From: Aplectana chamaeleonis
Taxonomy: Eukaryota > Nematoda > Chromadorea > Rhabditida > Cosmocercidae
Direction of reading: 5' to 3'
Assembly (NCBI GenBank): GCA_029168955.1
Contig: JAPDOI010000980.1
Span: 124,001-188,000, forward strand
Length of the DNA: 64,000 nt
A program made the position numbers and the translations under genes. Shown here piece by piece: positions 1 through 33,680 of this stretch; position 1 is the first letter of the stretch; the number at the start of each line of letters is the position of its first letter. Under the pieces are notes generated by a model. That model worked only from the letters and a program-made list of their open reading frames with translations, was not told the origin of the DNA and made no database searches.

Positions 1-2591
1 CGTTCACCGCCAGAAATAAATGCAAATTTAACTAATAAAAACGGTTGAGCAATGGAAGCAAGCCCTTAATTCAATGTCTAACTCGAAGAGGACAGAAATA
101 TTTGGACAGGTCAGTCCAAAGACTATTTTTCATTGATTAAATTCCAATCTCGGGCCTGCTGATGTTCTTGATATTAGAGATCATCGATGCCGATGATGGG
201 AAGCGAGCTCGTCCATCATCGAAAAACAGGAATGTTCAGGCTTAAAATTTGGCCCAAAACAGGGTTTTTCCCAAATTTTTCCTCGTAGGTCCTACTACTC
301 TGAATCCAGAAAAGGGTTTAGAGAGTAGAGAAAGACAAGCGTATTCCATAGCGACCACTGCCTTTAACAGGGATTATGACATCGAAACTGTGAAAAACAA
401 ATTTAGGAAAAGGCAGACGTGTAGACCGGAAAGCCTCTCGTGTAAGGTGCACCAGATTATCAGAGACAGAATCGAGTTCCACGGGTGATTAATTAAGTCG
501 AGTCTAGAATTTAAAAGGCAATGTAACATTCATTATATTTGAACGCTGGTCCGGAGTGAGGTCACATCCACTGTGTGGCACAGAAAACCGGGTGTGCGTA
601 AAAGACAAATATGCCTGATTTGTGAAAGGTTCAATGGGATGCGAGCAGATGGTTCAAGAGATGATTGGATCAAATTCGCAATAGCTTCTTTTCCAAAAAG
701 GCACTGAGAGTAGGAAACAAGCTGGTGGGAGGATGAAGCAAGGTTAATTCTGTCTGGTGGTTGCGGCAACACTTTCCAGTCCGAGATAAATTCTGCGGCT
801 TCTGCCGATTGTCGTGCAGAAGGAAATGACGGATTTAGATAAGAAAATGAGTTTCTTTGGTGAGCTCCGCGTAACAAGTGTCAGAAATTTCTCGACTCCG
901 GGGACTTGTAATTTTCATATGGAAGTATCTTCGAAAATTCCAAAAAGGAGGACCTGGATTGTTCTGCTCCTTAAATCAAACATAACAAAGAAGACGCAGA
1001 GAGAAATCGTGTTCCGACATATCTCGATTTTTAGGTAAGTGGTCCTATTTGTATACGGGGTCGCATCATGTTTCAGAAACACATCTACAGGCCCCTCACC
1101 CATTTGGTCTAGCGAATTAACCACTCACCTGAAAAAAAAATCATTTGCCGCCTTACGGCGGACGCGACGTAACCGTGCAGCACACGGTTTCGAATTTGAA
1201 CGGCGATTTCCCGTAGCGGCCACGTATATTAACTAAACTACATAATTTCAGCATGAGGTATATGCTTAAGAGGGATAAATCTGGTGAATTCTCAAAGCAT
1301 CACTTTGAGAATTCGTCGATGCTTTACTTTTTTGGAGCAAATGTGACCACGGGTTAGAATGGTGATGTGTACTTCTAGGAAATGGACGAATGAATAATCT
1401 TTGACCTGGTATAGTCTCCCCCGAAAAAAAAATGCGTGAACTTAACATTATACAGTGATAGAGGGCGGAAAAGCCATGAGTATATTTTCAAGCAGTACCG
1501 AAAATGCTTCTACTGTTTTTCTGATAACCTCACACTCGATTCAAACGAGAAAAATTGTAGGTGGGAGAAAAAACTGGGAAAGTAACTTCTTTGATAATTC
1601 TATGCATTGGAGTTTCATGAGTTTTTTGATTAGATGTGTTTACTTTTTTTCACACTGACGGCACCCCCACGCCCCCCTAAAGGCAATGTTCTAGATAGAA
1701 AACCGAATTCTAGTTTTTTTTACGTTTTTGAGTACGCAAGATCTCAAAACAGTGGATAATAGGAAAAAATTCTCATAAAAATCTCGGAAATCGAAGAAAA
1801 AAATCTAAAAAACCTACCAAATATTTATTGACGGCTGCTGGTCTGTTTTGTGCACTGCGGATAGGATAGAACTTCAAACCAAAAAACGCAAATGGTTTTG
1901 AGCTTCGAAATTCTTAGGTAGGTGACTTCCTTGTTTTCTGTTTCAAGTACCAAAAACTCATAAAAATAGTATGGGTAAATGCCCATGTCTGGTTATTAGA
2001 ATTTTCCGTGATGAAGAGTATTCAAAAACACGGCAACTGTTTCTTTGGTGAAACAAACGATGGACAACTGTTGTTATATGGCGTTGGCGGGGAGATCCAA
2101 TGGGTAGGCTGGTCGACTATATTTTCAGGGCCAAAAAAGAAGTTGGGTCGAGGGCGGCCAAACACCCTTAATCAGCGGTTCTAGCTTGAATCTGCGCGCT
2201 TTTCTCCTATTTTCATTAATTTTCACTTTTGTGAAGGCTAGATCTACATTTCCATTAGGATATCACAACAACCACTTTTTTTATCGCGAGAACAGCATTT
2301 AATTCTGCATCGCACTGTATGGAGGCTTCGATTGTTAGTGCTTATCAGATTTTCGCAGATTTTAAGTCAGTAATTCTGTAAACGACTGGTGATGTCAAAC
2401 AGGAGATTCGCCTTCAATACTGAGTCGCATTTGACCAAACTGATGTCGAAATATTAGAAAAAAATTGTTGAGAGGGGGAAAATTTTGGCGATGACCTGAT
2501 GCAAAGAAGCACAACTGTATCAAAGAGTGAGAGAAAAGTCATAATTTTATTGAAAAAAAACTCTGGATAATGTCGGTGAATCACACGTTTC
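1..2591. other. 3' flank of che-1, no gene seen
   Basis: I see no exon with a convincing splice context here. Two small items are visible. A perfect 12-bp inverted repeat (GAATTCTCAAAG, 5-nt loop) lies at 1,286-1,314. A CACTGCCT-TTAA end near 355-367 resembles the right end of the TTAA MITE family described elsewhere, but its left partner is not in view. The stretch around 2,200-2,310 is similar to 23,370-23,490, so it is at least partly dispersed repeat. Confidence 0.5.
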
Positions 2592-24270
<21,679 letters not shown>

Positions 24271-24420
24271 GGCAACGGTTTGAGTGTGAATGATATGGGA
24301 CGAAATGATCCACCTGGCTGTGTGAGCTGAGACTGAGGGAGACGTCTCTGGCTACAGTATACAGGTGATAGGGATGCCTAATCCAAGCGGCTAATCCTCT
24401 CATTGAGGGCTTCACAGCCA
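24271..24420 (-). promoter_or_regulatory. che-1 5' flank with a possible ASE-type GAAGCC site
   Basis: On the coding strand a GAAGCC hexamer (complement of GGCTTC, 24,408-24,413) lies about 138 bp upstream of the start codon. In C. elegans CHE-1 binds ASE motifs with a GAAGCC core and activates its own promoter. A hexamer is weak evidence by itself. No TATA box is evident. Confidence 0.3.
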
Positions 24421-25055
24421 GCCTGAGTTCTCGATAGTCGTGATGGCACAGATTAGCCGGCATGAATTTCAATCGTTGCGTCAAAACTCAGGAAGAAACC
24501 CATGGTGGTGTCCAGTGATCGCAGCTGGCACAACGGAATCTACCCAAGACAATGTTTGACACTTCCTGTTTGTTGAGGGGACCCTAAATTTCAAAAATTC
24601 GTGAGTAGCTCGACAAATAATTGAATTCTGTGGAACAGAATGTAGAAACAAACGAATAAATGTATTTTCCTTGACAGCTGAGAACAAACAGCGCCAGCCA
24701 TCTCCTGTTAGTGGCCGTAATAGTGGCCGTTCCAAATAAAATGTACATTTCTAGAAACACTTTCGGACGTAGAATTTGAATGTGCTCTACGAGGCGGCCT
24801 AGAAATGCTGTGAAAAAAGTCATATGGTAGTCTTCAGAGCTTCACCAATAGGTAAGGATACTCCAGGAAAATGTAATGTGTTTCGAAAACATTCAGGGAA
24901 TCGGCCGAAAGCTTGTACATAGATAGGGTGCCGTACAGGAATCTGGGCTCCAATTGTAAAAATCCTGAGGTATAGGGTAGTCCTCGATGAATTGAATATC
25001 ATATAGCTTTCATGACCTAACATAGTGTTTCGAAAAGTGACAAATAGACGTCAAA

Positions 25056-26062
25056 TTACAGATTATTGCAACGTTAAAATGCTATGGTGTGGTGGCGGTC
25101 AACACACTAAAACTACGGTGGAAAACGTGGCCCGTTGTCAGATTTCGTCATCGATCGACAGCACAGCTGATTTCTTGGGTGAGTTACGGTTTTTGTTATT
25201 TTTCATTGTTTGTTTCTGCTTGATTTTTGTTTCTGACTCTTTAAATATTCTGAATAGGCTTTTCTTAGTGCGTGAATGGAATTTGCGGTTCTTTTCAATT
25301 TAAAGGCAGTGTCCACGATAAAAACCATGTCTGATTTTCTGGTGGAGATCGGCAGCTGCGGGGCCTAGCGCAACCCTAACGTTGAAAACATTAAGATAAA
25401 TGAGCTCGGAACGGTCCCCTACGGCCCCAGAGTTGGACACCCGTCAGCTCTTCACACCCCAGATGCACTTTCCACGCCCACCGACGAGAACAAATGAATG
25501 CTCGAGATTGTGAGATGAGCGAGGGTTTCCGATCAATAGCCCCGTTCTTCCCTTTATTCCCAACTTCCCTCTTTACTCAGGTCAGCTCGCACACATCGGC
25601 TGCAAAAGACGGAAGTTACAAGCCTCGGACAACCTGTCCACCATGCTTCCCTAGCTCAACTTTTGAGGAACCATAACTCCGCTCCTAGAAGGTCTTGTAC
25701 GATTCCAAAAAACATCATTGGAATCAGCATGGGACCGTCTTCAAGATAGGCGGGGAACCAGAGAAACGATTTTTATCGTGAACACTGCCTTTAAATGAAG
25801 AATTTTGAAAAAATACCAAGCCCGAACGAACGGCTAATTCCCCTTTTGCACTGAGGAAAGCCTCTATTTGCAATATTTAAGAAGTCAGAAAAAGAAATAA
25901 AGCAGAAACACACAAGAAGAAATAACAAAAACCGTAACTCACCCAGAAAATCAGCTGTGCTGTCGATCGATCGCAAAATCTGGCAAAGTGCCAGGTTTCC
26001 CACCGTAGTTTTAGTGTGTCGAACGCAACCACGCCATAGCCTTTTAACATTGCGGTAAACTG
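25056..26062. repeat. Inverted repeat pair flanking a T1 MITE
   Basis: The segment 25,056-25,297 is repeated inverted at 25,801-26,062 (shared words ACACACTAAAACTACGGTGG, CATCGATCGACAGCACAGCT). The TTAA MITE at 25,304-25,790 occupies the space between them almost exactly. Each arm has a possible exon end at GG|gtgagtta. Function is unknown. Confidence 0.75.
25304..25790. mobile_element. TTAA-flanked MITE, family T1
   Basis: 487 bp with TTAA on both sides, AGGCAGTGTCCACGATAA and CGTGAACACTGCCT ends, and an interior collinear with 8,368-8,853. Confidence 0.92.
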
Positions 26063-26149
26063 TGGTGATCTCCACCTCAAACAACCCACGAAAAAACTTT
26101 AAGCCAAATTTAAGGCTCCGGCTCCCTTTCGCACTTCGTGTTTTTTCTC

Positions 26150-26523
26150 GCTAAGTAATGTTATCTGGCCAAACCCTGTCTCCCCCTCTTCTCGGGTCAC
26201 AAGCCGCAGGACATATTTCTCGTACTGCGGCACACTTTTCGCGCAGGCTTTCCAGACTATTCAGAAAGCAATAGTACCACGTTTGTAAATACTTTCTTCT
26301 AATTTCAGAGGTGGAATTCACACGTGCATCTGATTTCGGTGTAGAGTATTGATCAAGATGGAAAAAGCGGTTGATGTGCTTCATACACATGCTGTTCAGC
26401 AAAGAGTAGGGACATTACTCACTTTCAACGCGGCTCTTACAATGCCTCCGTCGCAGTAGTTCCATATTTTCCCAAAGGGCCTGTTTGCGGAACGCAATTT
26501 TTACAAGCACCTCAGGACAGTGC
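26150..26523 (-). CDS. Possible exons of an unidentified gene
   Basis: Two open stretches look protein-like. The segment 26,424-26,523 follows a good acceptor (cgttctttttag) and reads HCPEVLVKIAFRKQALWENM. A second, 26,154-26,400, includes LREKCAAVREICPAACDPRR. They do not join in phase across the 31-nt gap with GT/AG ends, so either there is a frameshift, another splice, or one is spurious. I recognise no domain; the spaced cysteines hint at a secreted protein. Confidence 0.25.
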
Positions 26524-27059
26524 CTAAAAAGAACGAGGGAGGATAGTCGATCCAAAAAAACAAAACATCGGATCGGCGAAGTACGGCGACAAGAGAAAAT
26601 TTGAAATTGAAATGTGTGGAACTATTATTTCAACTCGAGAGAACCTGCAGAGGCACAAAAATGTGAGTCACAGTAATTGTATCATTCCACATCTAAACAG
26701 TGAAAGGACTAAGGTAGAATGCATAAAAGTCGGAAGTTTTGACCGATGCTGATTTTCTCTGGTATGTTCATTCAGAAATGCATGAGATTCGCAGTGATCC
26801 TGTTCATTCATCGAGAAACGATGGCATCATCGAGTCTCTTCCGCACCACAAGGACTTAGCCGAGCACTGCTAGAAGGACCATAAAGAAGAAGACCAAAAC
26901 TACGCAGCAGTTGAGCAGGAATTCAATGACTGGGATCTATTTAAAGCTATATCTCAACACTTTTTACACTGCTCTTGTCGCCAAATGACGAGTAATGGTC
27001 GGCGTTTAGTGACGGAGTGTTGATTTTCTGTAATCTAGAGCGTAGGGGAGCACAGTTAA

Positions 27060-27506
27060 AGGCAGTGTCCACCGTAAATCTCGTTCTCGAAGTTTAAGTG
27101 TGAAACACTAAGCTGGCAGATGCTGGAGAGGATAGGGTTGAAGAAAGCAGCAAAAGCGGCTCAGAATTCGATAAAAACGGCTTTGAAAGTTATCCCACTG
27201 CGCCTGCTTATCCAGGTACGCCCCCTAATTCGAACGCTCTTGTGGCGCCGCGCACATTTACGATGGCTAATCGCAGAGCAACTCTGCCGCGTCCAGCCCA
27301 ATCAGTTCGCGCACATTTCGCGATTAAGGCGAGATTGGGGGAACTAGCAGGGCCCGTGAGCTCACCCACGCCCTAAACGTTAGAAACCGTTATTTTATCC
27401 TATTCTGAATGTTTTCTTCTCTGTTTCTTCACTCTTAGTTACCTCATAATCAAATAGCCCCTGTTCGATTCGAATTCGAGTTTGATATTCATCGTGAACA
27501 CTGTCT
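27060..27506. mobile_element. TTAA-flanked MITE, family T1, diverged
   Basis: 447 bp with TTAA at both ends and T1 termini (AGGCAGTGTCCACCGTAA and CGTGAACACTGTCT), but a largely unrelated interior. This suggests that only the ends are needed for mobility. Confidence 0.85.
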
Positions 27507-27749
27507 TTAATCCGGGTAAAACCAGGGCGAAAATGTGCGGAAAATTCTTTTCGGTAAAATTTTTTTTACCGAAAGTTTTTACCGGATTTTTCCCCTGTAA
27601 ATACAGTAGAAACGGAAAATTCGGTAAAAATTTTGACTTCGACTTCGGTACATACGAGAGCACAAATAACCAATATTATTTATGTATCATTTTCAATAGT
27701 GCATGAGGATAGCGCAAATAATGAGTGAGTTTTACATATTAAACTGAAC

Positions 27750-27947
27750 TCAACGGCTGAACCCGATCAGCGGGACGTTGATTTCGAGAGAGAGTAACAT
27801 TTTGAAATTTCCTGTGGGCAAGGTCTTTTTGTAGTCACTCAAAATCAGGCCAGCTGGGGAAAACATCCTTTCTGCCTCAACTAAGCCAGGAGGTGCGCAG
27901 AAGCACTTATTGATCAGTGAGAAAAGGTGTGGGTACGATAATTCCAC
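27750..27947 (-). pseudogene. hAT transposase C-terminal dimerisation domain, fragment
   Basis: The open frame of 65 codons reads ...EAERMFSPAGLILSDYKKTL...NFKMLLSLEIN. ERxFS-x-AG followed by R/K-x-x-L and N-x-x-xLL is the standard hAT dimerisation signature (Pfam Dimer_Tnp_hAT). The catalytic part upstream is not recognisable, so this is a dead fragment. Confidence 0.75.
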
Positions 27948-28182
27948 AGTGCAGTCGTACCAGAACTACAGTGGATTCAGTGTTGTGTCCGGGGGCTCCG
28001 AAAAGAATTTTCCCAGTTCCTGTAATATCTGCTTCAGGACTCTGCTGCGTTGCAAACCTGTTAACATTTCTGAATGAAATATGTATTTCTCATATCTCGA
28101 TGAGAAGAAGCGTGTGATACAAATGGTGGACAGATCGTTTGAACATTCAAAAAGTAAGCCAAAATCTTAGAAAAAGTATGAA

Positions 28183-28667
28183 AGGCAGTGTCCACGATAA
28201 AAACCATGTCTGATTTTTTGGTGGAGATCGGCAGCTGTGGGGCCTAGCGCAACCCTAACGTTGAAAAAACCAAGAAAAATGAGCTCGGAACGGTCCCCTA
28301 CGGAGCCAAAGTTGGGCACCCGTCACCTCGTCACACCCAGATGCACGTTCCACGCCCACCGACGTGAACAAATGAATGCTCGAGATTGTGAGATGAGCAT
28401 TGGTTTCCTATAAATAGCCCCGTCCGTCCTATTATTCCCAACTTCTCTCTTTACTCAGGTCAGCTCGCATACATCGGCTGCAAAAGACGGAAGTTACAAG
28501 CCTCGGACAACTCGTCTACCATGCTTCCTTAGCTCAGTTTTTGAGGGACCATAACTCCGTTCCTAGAAGGTCTTGTACGTTTTCAAAAACATCATTGGAA
28601 TCAGCATTGGACCGCCTTCAAGATAGGTGGAAAAGCGGAAAATTGATTCTTATCGTGAACACTGCCT
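28183..28667. mobile_element. TTAA MITE, family T1
   Basis: Full-length T1 copy with AGGCAGTGTCCACGATAA and CGTGAACACTGCCT ends. TTAA is intact on the right (28,668-28,671) but reads ATGA on the left, so one target copy has mutated. It is nested in the hAT relic. Confidence 0.88.
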
Positions 28668-28927
28668 TTAAAAATAAGGATGAAGAAGGATATCGTGTCA
28701 AAGGCATGTCATAGCCCGTGAACTACGAGTAAGTATGTAGGTCGCTTGAGCGAAAAACACCCAATTATTCTTTTCGCTGAATTTCGAGAAAAATTCGGTG
28801 AATCGTCAAAACACCTGTAAATCCGGAAAATTGGTAAATCGGTAAACGGAAAATGCACACCACTGGTTAAAAGCTATCTAATTGTGCAGGTCAATTTCAG
28901 GCATTAGACTCTAACCCCTGAAAAACA

Positions 28928-29164
28928 TTGGTCAAATTTTCGGAAGTTCATAAAAAACATTTTTCAAGCAGTTGGGCATTTTTGAGAATGTGTTCCATGT
29001 TTAATTTATTTCAAGATGTTTATTTGAACGATGAGATAATTGGATTCTCTCCAAAAATTGCTAGGATCACTGAAGAACAGTCAAAAAAAGTTTCGCGATC
29101 ATTTGCGAAAAAGAAATCGAGCGTCGTCACCTGTATTGCGTCCAATATTCATGTAGTTCAATAG
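28928..29164 (+). CDS. Unassigned open frame
   Basis: The frame is 78 codons; its second half (VYLNDEIIGFSPKIARITEE then QSKKVSRSFAKKK) has a hydrophilic, protein-like composition. A weak acceptor (tttatttcaag) precedes that part. I do not recognise it. It could be a relic exon or chance. Confidence 0.2.
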   Translation: MVKFSEVHKKHFSSSWAFLRMCSMFNLFQDVYLNDEIIGFSPKIARITEEQSKKVSRSFAKKKSSVVTCIASNIHVVQ

Positions 29165-29550
29165 TTTATACTTCTGTACTGGGGCCGAATATGAGAAGGA
29201 CTGGATAGCTCGTTAACGAGTTTCATTAATTTTCAATATGCCGAAAAATTCTATTTCCTCAGTAACTGGACTATTTAGAAAAGCGGAGAACGTAAAATGC
29301 TGAAGGAACATCGACCCATGATGCTGAGATTAATAATCATTTTAAAAAAGCAAGGGGTTGTTTCTAAGTTCAGTGTGAGGGAAAAGTCAAGTGTAAATCG
29401 CCTTCGAGTGCGACCTGAGCGCACATAGAAATTAGCAGTCTTGTGTCACCGCCCCCATCTGAGATGGCTTGTTCACAGAGTGAGGTAGCCCGATTGCTTG
29501 AGTGGAGTGGTGCGCCGCACCGCTCTGCGGGGGAACTACAAACGATCCCT

Positions 29551-29987
29551 TAGACATCTTTCATAGTCCTCACCGCAAGCGCGGCACGCGCGTGACGCGT
29601 GGGAAGGGCGGTGGACTATGAAAGTTCTTACCGCGCAGCACGCGCGGTAAGAACTTTCATAGACCATCAGCACCGCCATAGCGGCGCCGCCCAAACCGCC
29701 GTGGCGGTTTTACCGTTTCAATCAATAATTGCTTCCCGATTTTTGTCCACTCCAACATAAATAATTCTGGGACTATTCTGCGCCACCGCATACGCAAATG
29801 CAAGCCAGGAATTTCTTTACAAGTTCCAGTTAAGGCCCGACATTTGCCCGCACCGCCATGGCGGTGCCGCTGGAGATTTCATAGTGGATTCCCGCTCGTC
29901 CCGCGCGGTGAAATGTTTCATAGTCCACCACTCATTCCGCGCGTCACGCGCGTGCCGCGCTTGCGGTGAGGACTAGGAAAGATGCCT
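29551..29987. mobile_element. GC-rich foldback MITE
   Basis: The ends AGACATCTTTCATAGTCCTC and the complement GAGGACTAGGAAAGATGCCT are inverted for about 50 bp through GCGCGTGACGCG. An inner hairpin at 29,611-29,660 (CTATGAAAGTTCTTACCGCG) repeats the motif, giving a hairpin within a hairpin. Confidence 0.8.
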
Positions 29988-30298
29988 TACTCGCAGTCCT
30001 ACTCACCTATTCCGTCATTCTTTTAACCGTTTTATTCTCTATTCAAGAAGACTAGCGGCCGAAATTCAAGAGCACTGCTGAATGGAGAGAAGGAAATCAG
30101 AGAAAGGGAAGCGAAATGGGGCGAAGGACTGCAGCCTGCAGCCCCTTGGCTGCGTTGGCGCGCCTCACCGGCAGACAAGCGACGCAAGGCGGTACGCGAT
30201 GCGTCCCATTCATTTCGAACCCCCCTATTTTCCAATAAATTTAGGCCACGAAAGCCATCCTGTAGGAGAGGTGGGGGGGGGGTTCTCTTGATTTTCAG

Positions 30299-30470
30299 TT
30301 GTATTCAAGTCAGTTGAAATGGCTCTCTCTCATATATGGTGTAACAAAAGAAGACGAACCGATAATTGGCTTCATAAGCGAAGTTTGAGGTTCGTCTGGA
30401 ACGAAGAGCCCGCCGGTGACGAAGACATCGAGCAGATCGAAGCCGACGAGAGGTGGAAACTTTTACCCGT
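30299..30470 (+). CDS. Possible exon of an unidentified gene
   Basis: The exon lies between acceptor cttgattttcag (30,298) and donor gtgagttc. One frame reads ...RFVWNEEPAGDEDIEQIEAD followed by ERWKLLP, acidic and protein-like. No neighbouring exon could be joined and no family is recognised. Confidence 0.25.
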
Positions 30471-30564
30471 GAGTTCCACGTCAACCAAATTAAGGTCCCA
30501 ATATGTCCTTCATTATCCCCAGCTTTTGGTGGTGCAGGTCGCAATTCCTGTGACCAATTCCTGA

Positions 30565-32707
30565 TCTCCGAAGGGCTACGGTAGGCTCAATGTCAGTAGC
30601 TATCGGGTTCAGTATTGAATTTCGACGAAGAAACCTTTTGGGCCCAGATTAGCCTCGGAGGCTGCGCTGGCAGCCGAACCGCAACGTGCGTTCGCACGCG
30701 TTGAAACATAGCGCACAAGGCTTTCGACCTTTGAATAAGTCTGCTTGCGAATGTGATGCGAAATAGAACACCAAAGAAGGCCTTCCTGCAACTTCCTGCA
30801 AGTTATAAATGGTAGCCTGCTGTTCGGCCTGAGTGTGCGCAAAATTGCATAGCGATTTCTTCTGCGCTACTCAACGACGCTGGCCCCACGCTGGCGCTTG
30901 CTCGACTAGTCCACAAAGCTCGTCCACTCCGCGACTCACTAGTCTTTTAGATTCTCATTGGAACTCAATTCGGAGCTACTTCTATGTATGTGTAGGATGA
31001 TCGCTTTTCAGGCCCATAACTTGTTTTATTTGGGAAAACCGTTTTGTATGCACGTTAACGCTTTGTAAATTTTATGGCTTGTGAAAAATCGAGATGCGAC
31101 ATTCCCAGAATCTGGGATTTGTGAAAAATCGAGATTCGGAAGAGTTTATTAACAACTTTTACATAGTTTCTTCGACATACTTGTTGTGAGATCGCAATGG
31201 TTCCTCTATTTATGCCTATTCAATCCAGCTGATCAGCTAATCCTGCTCAGGTCAGTCTCCTCGAATTCCAATACCTGCCTGAATTCATCTCTATTTCGTT
31301 TTGAAGATTATTAGCACTACATAAATATAATTCATTTATAATTCGTTTTAGGGACAACATTTTCTGCAGGAGTTCTAAGAACACTAGTGGTTCTCTGCAG
31401 TCCGAAGGCTTGGGAAAGTACTGTACATACTTACGGTATTTTACAAACATTTTGACTGCTGAATAAGTGGGAACCTGAATTTTATAAAAATTATTTCTTT
31501 TTTCAGTCTCGTGTGTGATTTCTAGTCGATATAGGGCTGATCAGCAGCGGCGAGGAAGGCCAGCGTGCATAATCGGCCGTCATGTGAGGGTTCCGGGTCA
31601 CACACAGGGCGAGACTTGGCGAGCTTCCAAACCTGTATACAAACACATGTACACACCGTGGGACTTATCTTGGAACTTCTGCGAATGCTTTATGGACTGA
31701 TAAGAGAATTCAAAAAAATAGTACATAAGCATCCAAAAAATAGTATTTAATACGAAAAAATAAAAAAAAATAATTTTGAAAATTCAATGAATAAGGAAAA
31801 TCCGAAAATTTCATAAAATCAAAGGAATAAAAATATCATAATATACGTTTAATATTAAATAATATTTTGATGAAAAATAATAAATTCAAAAGAAATCGCG
31901 TGTCAATCTTTAAGCGAGGTTTACAAAGCTATGATTTCATAAAACTCTGTATTCTCTGGTTGCTCACTTCTTGTCTTACTATGAAATTTCAGATTCTATC
32001 AAGGACTCTAAGATTGCATGGCTCTTCTGCCCTCCGAAAATAACCAAGTATATGCAATATCTCACTGAACGATGTCGAGTGAGGCATGCGTGTCTCATTT
32101 CGCGCCTCACACAGTCTCAAACACCAGATAGTTTATAAAATATTGCAACCCGCTATGGAATGGTTGACCAAGTGACAGAGAGTCACCAAAAATTCCTCAT
32201 TGAAAGCGACCATCCAACCAGAGACAGTATCGTCGTCATTTCTTGCTGCCTTTACTACGTGCATGATGCCAGCTTGACCAGTCTTTAAGCTTTTGGCCGG
32301 TACTGGATTTCAGTGGGGCCATCTGTTGTCACACTGCGTGAAAGCATGAGATCGAAGGAGATGCAGGCGCTGATCTAACCAGCAAAGGTCTGACAAACTC
32401 GTTATGACGAAAGTTCGAAAAATCCCTGGTGACTCAAAAGATCTACGTGATCGTATATTTTGACATACGAACGTCGCCAGAGACTTTCTTTAGCCAGACA
32501 ATTTTTTAGACAGTATCACGTCTAAAGAAATCACCAGAAACGCAGACGAGATAGTTTTTTCGCGGAAAAGGCTCCTATCAAGTTGCCCCGGACCAACTCC
32601 AAAAAAAAACCAGACGAGCTAGAATGCAATGTTGCGTCAATTACGGTAATGCGGCGCGAAGGCGCAGAATCTCAAATGTTTTCAGCAGTATTGATTGTCT
32701 TTGCTGC
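30565..32707. other. No gene or clear element seen
   Basis: 31,700-31,880 is strongly AT-rich. No exon with splice support and no bounded repeat was found. Confidence 0.4.
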
Positions 32708-33680
32708 ATTGCGATCAGGGGTGTGCGGAATTTTCTGTTTTCTGATTTCTGTTTTCTGGCCGTTTTGGCCTTTCTGTTTTCTGATTTCTGTTTTCTGAAA
32801 AACTTGCAAAAATCAGAAAAAAAATCAGCAAAAATCAACGAAAACCAGGTCTGTTGGACAATGCAGCTTGTTTAGTCGTTTATGTGGTTTTACTCTTATT
32901 TGTGTTCAATTGTGCGATTGCTGCTAAAGGTAGGGTTCGCCATAAGAGACGGTTGTTATGGCATCCTCATGAGAAGGTAGACGTGATCATTACAAAAGTG
33001 GAAGTAGGTGAAAACTTAGAGGAAAAACGCTCAGGAGCAAAATATTACTGGTTGTCACCTTGCCCACAATCAACCAAATTCCTATGTATGTTTGTTTTGC
33101 CGTCTTCCGCCTTGCTGCTACACCCTATTCATACTTTTGCGAAGCGACAAATGCCGCGGATTACCAATAGAAAAATGAGAATTCAGATGCTCGGTAACGG
33201 TATCAAACATCTCATTACTCATTTTTCTACTGATATTGCGCGGCATTTGCCGCTTCAGAAAAAGCATGAAAAGGTTGCTGAACGAAAACGCCAGCACTTA
33301 TATGAATAGTGTGGGTTGAGGCGAACGCACACCCACCAATTAGCTGTTCTGAGCTGCTTTTGTGCGTTTCTCCGGCAAATTTTCACTTTTCTCACTTCCG
33401 TGATAGTGAAACCTGCATTCTCATGAGGAGAATTCAGCAACTGATTTAATCGCGAACCCTGCTCACCTAATCAGTACTTCGGTACAATAGGGGTTGCATC
33501 CCAGGGCAAAGATCGAGTGCAAACCTTCGCTGTCAGCAGCAGCTGCTGCTGACAACGTTATATCGTTCCAAAACTTGCTGGGGTTGAACCCCTCGATATC
33601 AATAGCAACTGCTGCTGTTAGCTGTCAGCAGCAGCTGCTGACAACGAGGGATGCAACCTTTACTGTGTTGCCATACTGGC

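Larger units (their letters stand above)
27523..28865 (-). mobile_element. hAT element relic
   Basis: It is bounded by CAGGGCGAAAATGTGCGG on the left and the complement of CAGTGGTGTGCATTTTCC on the right, imperfect hAT-style ends. The flanks GGTAAAAC and GTTAAAAG match at 6 of 8 bases, as an old 8-bp duplication might. It contains a hAT transposase C-terminus (27,750-27,947) and a nested T1 MITE (28,183-28,667). Confidence 0.5.

Noticed and set aside
32854..33309. 151-codon frame with signal-peptide-like N-terminus inside the hAT element
   Set aside because: No domain, no splice context, and it begins close to the element's simple-repeat end; kept only as a remark.
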